Below are positions 1-6,011 of a DNA stretch of 13,328 nt, one piece after another. The translations under genes were made by a program, and so were the position numbers. Position 1 is the stretch's first letter. Every line of letters begins with the position of its first letter. The DNA comes from Bacteroidales bacterium UBA1035 (GTDB lineage Bacteria; Bacteroidota; Bacteroidia; Bacteroidales; Dysgonomonadaceae): contig DCEG01000086.1 of NCBI GenBank assembly GCA_002316835.1, positions 1 to 13,328 of the forward strand, in the 5' to 3' direction. A model generated the notes under the pieces. That model did no database searches and was not told the origin of the DNA. It was given only the letters and a program-made list of their open reading frames with translations.

Positions 1-723
1 GTTATCCGTCCAAAAGCCGGAGAAGAGGAAGACGAGGAATTTGTGCTGCAATTTATTTCCACGGGAATGCTGTCTACTGCTGAACTTTCTATTCTACAAG
101 CCGAAAAGGAAACGGAAGTGTATGCCAAACGTGCACGGAAAATGTTTGGATTTGTGAAGAAAATGACCAATATGGACCATAACGATAAAAAGTTCCTTAA
201 ACTTTATAACCGTGTGGAAAAATACGAAGATATTTGTGACCAGATGGAAATCGAAATTGGCTCATACTTGAGTAAAGTTTCCGAAGGAAGACTCAGTAAT
301 CAAACAAAAGAGCATATTCGTGCTATTCTTCGTGCTGTAACGGAAATAGAAAGCATTGCCGATTCGTGTTGTAATATAGGCCGTCACCTGAAGCGCAAAA
401 TGGAAGCAAATGTTGTTTTCGACGAAAATCTCCTTGCTAACATCAACTCAATGTATTCTTTATTGGATAAAGCATATGAAAATATGCAGTTGACGTTGAA
501 AAACCAAAAAATTTCGGAAAAAGAACTACACGAAAGTCAAAATTTAGAAAGTGCCATCAACGATAAACGTAACACATTGAAACGAAAAAATGTGGAAGAC
601 CTTAACAGCAATCAATACTCATACCTAAACGGCGTTTTCTATATGGATATTACATCGGAATGTGAACGGATGGGCGATTATATTATGAATGTGATCGAGT
701 CGATAAAAGTAAAATCCAATTGA
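1..723 (+). CDS. Na/Pi cotransporter family protein, C-terminal PhoU-like part (5' truncated by window edge)
   Basis: The reading frame is open from base 1 with no start, so this is the last 240 residues of a longer protein. It is almost wholly helical and charged, with heptad-like patterning and no membrane segment. It carries PhoU-type signatures twice: an ITEIESIADSCCNIGRH-like stretch near residues 108-126, and a DITSECERMGDYIMNVIES stretch close to the C-terminus. In the bacterial NptA/PNaS family such a tail follows two Na/Pi-II transmembrane repeats, which would lie upstream of the window. The inferred role is sodium-coupled phosphate uptake at the inner membrane, with the tail on the cytoplasmic side. 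A free-standing PhoU is less likely, because the frame continues upstream through an acidic linker (GEEEDEEF) typical of the junction. The next gene starts 81 nt downstream behind its own promoter-like element. Confidence 0.85.
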   Translation, partial: VIRPKAGEEEDEEFVLQFISTGMLSTAELSILQAEKETEVYAKRARKMFGFVKKMTNMDHNDKKFLKLYNRVEKYEDICDQMEIEIGSYLSKVSEGRLSNQTKEHIRAILRAVTEIESIADSCCNIGRHLKRKMEANVVFDENLLANINSMYSLLDKAYENMQLTLKNQKISEKELHESQNLESAINDKRNTLKRKNVEDLNSNQYSYLNGVFYMDITSECERMGDYIMNVIESIKVKSN

Positions 724-751
724 TTTGAATGAATAACATCAGGTTGATTCA

Positions 752-781
752 TTGCTGAAATTGTTTTTTTCCTTATCTTCG
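752..781 (+). promoter_or_regulatory. Probable promoter for the SUI1-helicase unit
   Basis: A TATCTTCG element at 774-781 is one mismatch from the Bacteroidota -7 consensus TAnnTTTG. A TTG lies 19 nt upstream at 752-754, the usual -33 spacing. A T-rich spacer separates them. The start codon at 805 would leave a short leader of about 17-20 nt. This is inferred from motif and spacing only. Confidence 0.45.
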
Positions 782-804
782 TATTTACATAAACGACCGC
801 AACA

Positions 805-1149
805 ATGAAGGATAACGACTGGAAAAAACGACTTAATATTGTGTACTCAACTAACCCCGATTACCACTATCAAGGCGATGAAACGGAAGAAGAAACCACG
901 CTCCCGAAGGAAAAACAACTACTGCGCATAAGTCTCGATAAACGAAACCGAAAAGGCAAAGCCGTTACATTAATTACCGGATTTACGGGCACAAACGATG
1001 ATCTGGAGACACTGGGAAAACTACTGAAAACCAAATGCGGTGTAGGTGGTTCGGCAAAAGACGGTGAAATAATAGTTCAGGGTGATCACCGACAAAAAGT
1101 GCTGGAAATACTGCAAAAAGAGGGATATGCTAAAACTCGCCTCATCTGA
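805..1149 (+). CDS. SUI1/YciH-type translation factor (eIF1 homologue)
   Basis: This 114-residue protein has a short, variable, acidic N-terminus (residues 1-35) and then a complete SUI1 fold. The conserved basic start (RNRKGKAVTLITGF) is near residues 47-60, and the signature LLKTKCGVGGSAKDGEIIVQGD runs from about residue 73 to 94. Length and architecture match bacterial YciH/SUI1 proteins. These are homologues of eIF1 that are thought to influence start-codon selection on the small ribosomal subunit; their role in bacteria is not well defined. It is cytoplasmic. The last 23 nt overlap the start of the helicase gene, so the two are probably co-transcribed and translationally coupled. No other candidate family fits. 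Confidence 0.93.
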   Translation: MKDNDWKKRLNIVYSTNPDYHYQGDETEEETTLPKEKQLLRISLDKRNRKGKAVTLITGFTGTNDDLETLGKLLKTKCGVGGSAKDGEIIVQGDHRQKVLEILQKEGYAKTRLI

Positions 1150-4100
1150 TTCCGAAAAACTACTGCTGATAAAAGCTTCCGCCGGATCGGGAAAAACACA
1201 CCGATTAACCGGTGAATACCTGCGTCTGCTTTTTTCCGGCGAAAATCAATATAAACACATTTTAGCCGTAACATTTACCAACAAAGCGACAGATGAGATG
1301 AAGTCCCGAATTGTGAAAGAGCTACACACACTTTCAACGGGCAAAGAATCGGACTATCTCGAAAAGTTGATTAAAGAATTCCGAATCTCGGAAAACCAAA
1401 TAAGAGAAAGGGCAAAAAATATCCTAGAGAGTATTCTGCACGATTATTCCGCCTTTTCCATCAGCACCATCGACCGCTTTTTCCAGCAAACCATGCGCGC
1501 TTTTACGCGCGAGATGGGTTTATCCGGTGGGTATAAGTTGGAATTAGACGAAAGTTTTATACTTGCTCAGATTATCGATTTGATGATTTTTGAACTTGAT
1601 AAACCGCAAAACAAAGAACTCTCCGGCTGGATTCTCGATTACATGAAACATCAGATTGAGGACGGAAAAAGCTGGAACATAAAAGAGAATATCGGTAAAC
1701 TGGCCAAACAACTCTTTAATGAAAAATATAAACTTCTGTCAAAAGAAGACAAATCGAAAATTGAAGACAAAAAACAACTCAACGAATATCGTCAAATATT
1801 ATTAAGAATTATCCACTCATGGGAAAATGAAATGAAATCCATCGGTGTGCGTGCACTGAACCTGATGGAGCGATTCGGACTGAATTACAGCGATTTCAAA
1901 CACGGTAAAAACTCGGGATTCCTCACTTTTGTAAAAATTGCCAACAACGATTTCGCAGAGCCATCCGCTCGTTTCATCAGTCGTGCCGACAATCCCGAAG
2001 ACTGGTCAACAGCCAAAAGCGAGAAAAAAACGGAAATAGAATCTTCTTATTACGAGGGATTAAACGATTGCGTAAAACAAGTTATCAATTTGTTTGAAAA
2101 TAACCTGTTTTACAACTCGGCCAAAAGTATTTTACAAAACTATCATACACTGGGTATTCTCAACGATATCCGAAACCGCTTGCAATTGTATCAACAGGAA
2201 AACAACACCTTATTTCTATCCGATACCACCGAGTTGCTCAACAAAATCATTTCCGACAGCGATTCACCGTTTGTTTACGAAAAAACAGGCACTCGCATCT
2301 ATAATTATATGATTGACGAATTCCAGGACACGTCATCGATGCAATGGCAAAATTTCAAACCGTTAGTCAACGAAAGTCTGGGCAGTGGCCAATTCAATCT
2401 TATCGTCGGCGACGTAAAGCAAAGTATTTACCGTTGGCGAAACTCCGATTGGGGATTACTCGAAACGCAGATTTCCAAAGATCTCAACGGCAATAATATC
2501 CGCAACGAAGTCCTTGACACGAACTGGCGAAGCGATTCCAACATCGTAAGTTTTAACAATTCTGTTTTCTCTGTTGCAGCTGAACTTTTACAAAACGATT
2601 TTAATATCTCGGCAGAATCAGAAGAAAATCCCGACCGAAGAATAGCTAATGCTTATCAGCATGTATATCAACTTGTTCCAAGTAAAAACAAATCCGATAA
2701 AGGGTATGTAAAGATATCCTTTCTTGATGCATCGGACAAGGAAAACAATTGGAAATCACAAGCCTTGCAACAACTTCCCTCTGAGATTGAACGCTTACAG
2801 GATCAGGGCTTTGCGTTAAAAGATATCTCTATTTTAGTACGAAAAAACGACGAAGCCATAGAAGTTGCCGAAACATTGTTGAAGTACAAAGAAGAAAATC
2901 CTCACTCGAAATACAGGTACGACATTATTTCTAACGAAGCTCTTGTTATCGGCAATGCGCAAAGCGTTAAAGCGGCTGTGGCACTGCTACGTCACTTTCA
3001 GAATCCAAAGGACGATACTCGCAGAATGCTTGCCGTGTACGAATATTACCGGTTTCATCGCGGAGTATTGCCCGAAACCGCTATAAGTAATTACTTTGAC
3101 AGCGAGATAAAAGATTTTCCTGAAGAAATAAAAACAGAACTCAACCGGATTTCTTCGTTGCCTTTTTATGAGATGATTGAAGCGTTCTTCGCGATGAGTG
3201 CAGACGCGCTTAACGAAAAAGAAAACGCTTACGTTCAGGCTTTCTTGGATATTGTATTAAAATTCAGCACCGAAGCGTCATCAAACACTAATGATTTTCT
3301 GGATTGGTGGGACGAAAAGGGAGTTAAAAAAACACTCTTCTCACCCGATGATCAAGATGCCATCCGGCTAATTACCATCCATAAATCCAAAGGATTAGGC
3401 TTTGGGGCGGTAATTCTGCCATTCCTAAACTGGGACATAGACCACACAGGTAATATGGGTCCCATTTTATGGTGTAATCCGGAAACTGAGCCGTTCAATT
3501 CGTTAGGAGTTTTACCCATACAATATAAGAGTTCACTCGAAAATACCATCTTCAAAAAAGACTATCTGAAAGAAAAACTCTATACCTATATTGACAACCT
3601 CAACCTGCTTTACGTAGCTTTTACACGCGCGAAAAATCGCATAATTGCCTTTGGCCCAAAGCCTGTAAAAGAATCGGTGAACAATGTGTCTTCTTTGCTT
3701 TGGCAAACGTTAAAATCTACACAAACAAACGAAGAGCAACTTTCGTTCGGTAACTACCTGACTGAAGACGAGAATAGCGCTATTTTTGAGTTGGGAAAAC
3801 CTGCTCCACTCGATTGCAAGACGGAAAAAGCATTACCTATGAAATTGGATTCGGGAAAATGGCATTCCATCCCGTTTAACGACAGACTGAAATTGCGATT
3901 GAACTCTATCGGTTTCTTTTCCGATGACGGGAGCCGCGCCTACGGAACGCTTATGCACGAAATCATCAGCAGCATACAAACCCTTGAAGATTTGGAAGAT
4001 GCTATTGAAGCGAAATATATTTCGGGCGAAATCGATGCCGATAAAAAAGCAGAAATTACCGCCTTGCTCACCCGTATTTTATCGGCTCCTGAAGTTTCGG

Positions 4101-4354
4101 ATTGGTATTCGGGCAACTATCACGTTATCAACGAAACGCAGGTGCTTCACCCTTCTTTCGGCTTTAGCCGACCCGACAGGGTAATGATCGGCAACGATGA
4201 AGTAATTGTGGTGGACTATAAGTTTGGCGAGACGGAGGAAGAAAAATATAACCGTCAGGTGCAGCATTACGTGAAAATAATAAAGGAGATGGGATACAAT
4301 AATGTGAATGGATTTGTGTTTTATGTGAAAACCGGAAAGGTTCAGGAAGTTTAA
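1127..4354 (+). CDS. AddA-like UvrD-family helicase with C-terminal RecB-type nuclease domain
   Basis: This is a 1075-residue superfamily 1A helicase-nuclease for double-strand-break end processing. Visible motifs, in order: Walker A (KASAGSGKT, K23), motif Ia (AVTFTNKATDEMK), motif II (D397-E398-F-Q-D), motif III (GDVKQSIYRWR, from D429), the TNWRS motif, motif V (TIHKSKGLGF, around 750-759) and motif VI (YVAFTRAK, Y829-K836). The C-terminal nuclease retains H944, D1017 in RPDR, D1030-Y-K1032 and Q1044-x3-Y1048, the expected order for an active RecB/AddA site. I chose the ATG at 1127 over one 45 nt upstream because it places Walker A close to the N-terminus as in the family, and a purine-rich AAAGAGGG precedes it. 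The gene overlaps the SUI1 gene by 23 nt. In AddAB systems a second nuclease/scaffold subunit (AddB) is needed, and none is adjacent downstream here. Confidence 0.93.
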   Translation: MLKLASSDSEKLLLIKASAGSGKTHRLTGEYLRLLFSGENQYKHILAVTFTNKATDEMKSRIVKELHTLSTGKESDYLEKLIKEFRISENQIRERAKNILESILHDYSAFSISTIDRFFQQTMRAFTREMGLSGGYKLELDESFILAQIIDLMIFELDKPQNKELSGWILDYMKHQIEDGKSWNIKENIGKLAKQLFNEKYKLLSKEDKSKIEDKKQLNEYRQILLRIIHSWENEMKSIGVRALNLMERFGLNYSDFKHGKNSGFLTFVKIANNDFAEPSARFISRADNPEDWSTAKSEKKTEIESSYYEGLNDCVKQVINLFENNLFYNSAKSILQNYHTLGILNDIRNRLQLYQQENNTLFLSDTTELLNKIISDSDSPFVYEKTGTRIYNYMIDEFQDTSSMQWQNFKPLVNESLGSGQFNLIVGDVKQSIYRWRNSDWGLLETQISKDLNGNNIRNEVLDTNWRSDSNIVSFNNSVFSVAAELLQNDFNISAESEENPDRRIANAYQHVYQLVPSKNKSDKGYVKISFLDASDKENNWKSQALQQLPSEIERLQDQGFALKDISILVRKNDEAIEVAETLLKYKEENPHSKYRYDIISNEALVIGNAQSVKAAVALLRHFQNPKDDTRRMLAVYEYYRFHRGVLPETAISNYFDSEIKDFPEEIKTELNRISSLPFYEMIEAFFAMSADALNEKENAYVQAFLDIVLKFSTEASSNTNDFLDWWDEKGVKKTLFSPDDQDAIRLITIHKSKGLGFGAVILPFLNWDIDHTGNMGPILWCNPETEPFNSLGVLPIQYKSSLENTIFKKDYLKEKLYTYIDNLNLLYVAFTRAKNRIIAFGPKPVKESVNNVSSLLWQTLKSTQTNEEQLSFGNYLTEDENSAIFELGKPAPLDCKTEKALPMKLDSGKWHSIPFNDRLKLRLNSIGFFSDDGSRAYGTLMHEIISSIQTLEDLEDAIEAKYISGEIDADKKAEITALLTRILSAPEVSDWYSGNYHVINETQVLHPSFGFSRPDRVMIGNDEVIVVDYKFGETEEEKYNRQVQHYVKIIKEMGYNNVNGFVFYVKTGKVQEV

Positions 4355-4382
4355 ATTCAAGGTTGCTAGTTGTCTATTTGTC

Positions 4383-4403
4383 TTGGTTCTTGGTTCCTGG
4401 TTC
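4383..4403 (+). repeat. Three-copy 7-nt tandem repeat (TTGGTTC) in the helicase-crcB gap
   Basis: TTGGTTC, TTGGTTC and CTGGTTC follow each other with an exact 7-nt period in the 64-nt gap before crcB. A related pair (TTGACTC, CTGGCTC) sits in another gap at 9691-9704. The function is unknown. It does not look like a promoter or terminator. Confidence 0.75.
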
Positions 4404-4418
4404 TTCATTCTAAAAAAT

Positions 4419-4793
4419 ATGTGGAAAGAAATTTTATATGTAGGCCTTGGCGGTGGAATCGGTAGTATTTTACGGTTTCTCACTTCAAAAATTATAGCGC
4501 GGTACACGCACGAATACTTTTTGTTTTTGGGAACATTCACTGCAAATATTATCGGGTGTTTATTGATAGGGATTTTCGCCGGATGGATGCTCACCAATCA
4601 ACCGGATAATCAATCATTCCGATTACTGTTTATTGTTGGATTTTGTGGTGGATACACCACTTTTTCCACTTTCGCATTCGAAAACTTACGGTTACTGGAA
4701 CTCGGACAGTGGTGGCTGTTTTTCGGATATACATTGTTAAGTGTAGTGTTGGGTATCTTTGCCGTTTGGCTTGGAATGAGAATCACCGGCTAA
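4419..4793 (+). CDS. crcB: Fluoride ion channel CrcB/Fluc
   Basis: This 124-residue, very hydrophobic protein has four predicted membrane segments and the three hallmark CrcB motifs: GGGIGSILRF near the N-terminus (residues 9-18), GTFTANIIGCLLIG in the second helix, and GFCGGYTTFSTFAFE in the third. CrcB/Fluc proteins form dual-topology dimers in the inner membrane that export fluoride down its electrochemical gradient. The ATG at 4419 is preferred over an upstream TTG because it gives the normal family N-terminus (MWKEILYVGLGGG) right after an A-rich leader. It lies 64 nt after the helicase gene and 48 nt before the hydrolase gene. I found no fluoride riboswitch or clear promoter directly upstream, so expression may come from read-through. 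Confidence 0.95.
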   Translation: MWKEILYVGLGGGIGSILRFLTSKIIARYTHEYFLFLGTFTANIIGCLLIGIFAGWMLTNQPDNQSFRLLFIVGFCGGYTTFSTFAFENLRLLELGQWWLFFGYTLLSVVLGIFAVWLGMRITG

Positions 4794-4805
4794 AATCATT
4801 CTCAC

Positions 4806-4834
4806 TCAATCTTTTTCAATCTAATTCAATATCA
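4806..4834 (+). repeat. TCAATCT-type ~10-nt tandem repeat before the hydrolase gene
   Basis: Three imperfect units (TCAATCTTTT, TCAATCTAAT, TCAATATC) fill most of the 48-nt gap. An 18-nt block at 4806-4823 (TCAATCTTTTTCAATCTA) occurs again exactly at 8377-8394, in the blaI-M56 gap about 3.6 kb away. Confidence 0.75.
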
Positions 4835-4841
4835 ACGAACT

Positions 4842-5927
4842 ATGCATAAATCATTCAAAATCACCTTAATCTGTTTAGTTGCGATTTTCAACTCTATAAG
4901 TATTTCGGCTCAAACTGATTCTACTTTACTGAAAGAAGTCAACTCGTTAAAGCAAAAAATTACCGATTACGAACACCGTTTCGATGTGTTGGAGAAACAA
5001 ATTGACGACCTGATGTGGTTTCGCCGTCTCGAAGACATCGCTCATGTCGATAAAGTACGCTTAACCAGCACACCGCGCTGGAAACCCAAAGACCCGAACG
5101 ACCGATTCGCGAGCAATAAACTGCAGTTCTACACCTACGTTTTTATTCCGAAAGGAATTGATATAAACAAAAAGTATCCGCTCATTGTATTGCCGCACAG
5201 CGGTATTCACGCCAATTTTTCAACATATTACGCACACATCGTTCGTGAACTTATCGCCCAGGGATATGTGGTGGTTTCGGCGGAATACCGGGGAAGCACA
5301 GGCTACGGAAAAACTACTTATGAAAACATAGATTATGGCGGTCGTGAAAACGACGATGTGCTGGAAAGCCGCAACTATATGATTGAAAATTACAGTTTCG
5401 TGGATGCTTCGCGTGTGGGCGTTATCGGATGGAGCCACGGCGGAATGATCTCGCTGATGCAGATTCTTCAGCACGGCGACAAATACCAATGCGCCTTTGC
5501 AGGTGTGCCCGTGAGCGACCTCGAGAATCGCCTGGCATCGCACGACGAGAGTTACACAGAGTACTTCACGGCAAAACATCATATTGGCGAAAGCATCTGG
5601 GAAAATCCCGAAGAATACGCCCGCCGCTCCCCCACTCATTACGCCAAAAACCTCGACAAACCGTTGCTTATCTACACCAACACCAACGATAACGACGTGT
5701 ACGTGGAAGAAGTGCAACTGATGATTGAAACGTTGAAAAAATACGGAAAGAAATTCGAGTACAACATTTTTCAAGATGCTTCCGGCGGGCACGGTTTCGA
5801 TCGTATCGACAGCAAGGAAGCCACAGATATTCGTTACAACGTGCATAAATTTCTGGAACGATACCTCAATCCGCCTCATCCATTTAAATCGGCAAAAGAT
5901 ATGCGCAAAGCGGCGTATGGGTTTTAA
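4842..5927 (+). CDS. Secreted alpha/beta hydrolase, prolyl-oligopeptidase (S9-like) family
   Basis: This 361-residue exported enzyme starts with a signal peptide (residues 1-23, ending SISISAQ). A predicted coiled coil follows (about 28-60, pattern LLKEVNSLKQKITDYEHRF), then an alpha/beta-hydrolase domain (about 95-345). The nucleophile elbow is GWSHGG with S198. D283 (in NTNDNDV) and H317 (GGHGF) complete a plausible Ser-Asp-His triad in the right order. The SAEYRGSTGYG segment matches the region before the elbow in S9 peptidases. The beta-propeller of true prolyl oligopeptidases is absent, and the coiled coil takes the N-terminal position instead. The likely substrate is a peptide or ester in the periplasm, but specificity cannot be read. 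A dienelactone-hydrolase-like esterase is the main alternative. The gene ends 51 nt before the convergent hairpin terminator. Confidence 0.86.
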   Translation: MHKSFKITLICLVAIFNSISISAQTDSTLLKEVNSLKQKITDYEHRFDVLEKQIDDLMWFRRLEDIAHVDKVRLTSTPRWKPKDPNDRFASNKLQFYTYVFIPKGIDINKKYPLIVLPHSGIHANFSTYYAHIVRELIAQGYVVVSAEYRGSTGYGKTTYENIDYGGRENDDVLESRNYMIENYSFVDASRVGVIGWSHGGMISLMQILQHGDKYQCAFAGVPVSDLENRLASHDESYTEYFTAKHHIGESIWENPEEYARRSPTHYAKNLDKPLLIYTNTNDNDVYVEEVQLMIETLKKYGKKFEYNIFQDASGGHGFDRIDSKEATDIRYNVHKFLERYLNPPHPFKSAKDMRKAAYGF

Positions 5928-5935
5928 ACGAAACG

Positions 5936-5962
5936 CGCCTTGCGGTTTAGAACCGCATGGCG
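5936..5962. other. Stable imperfect hairpin downstream of the hydrolase gene
   Basis: CGCC pairs with GGCG and TGCGGTT with AACCGCA, separated by one T-T mismatch, with a 3-nt TAG loop. There is no strong U-tract on the plus strand, and a weak T-rich run (CGTTTCGTTT) on the minus strand. It may protect an mRNA 3' end, back up termination of the M56 transcript, or be a REP-like element. Confidence 0.6.
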
Positions 5963-5978
5963 TATTGATTCAACGGTA

Positions 5979-6007
5979 AAAGCCGAACTTTCTAAGGGTT
6001 CGGCTTT
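5979..6007. terminator. Bidirectional intrinsic terminator between convergent genes
   Basis: A perfect 10-bp stem (AAAGCCGAAC with GTTCGGCTTT) encloses a 9-nt loop. A/T runs on both outer ends supply a short U-tract in each direction. It lies 51 nt after the hydrolase stop and 4 nt after the M56 gene stop, the expected place for a shared terminator. Confidence 0.8.
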
Positions 6008-6011
6008 ATCG

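Noticed and set aside
728..753. Inverted repeat AATGAAT / ATTCATT after the cotransporter gene as a terminator
   Set aside because: The stem is short and A/T-only, and the nearest T-run starts about 10 nt later and belongs to the next promoter region.
4355..4418. Fluoride riboswitch upstream of crcB
   Set aside because: The gap is only 64 nt, is mostly 7-nt tandem repeats, and lacks the conserved pseudoknot sequences of that riboswitch.
4079..4597. 172-codon minus-strand frame crossing the helicase end and crcB
   Set aside because: It spans two well-supported plus-strand genes and encodes a low-information sequence without family features.
5220..5879. 219-codon open frame on the minus strand
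   Set aside because: It lies wholly inside the hydrolase gene in antisense, has Val/Phe/His-rich composition typical of a shadow frame, and shows no recognisable domain.
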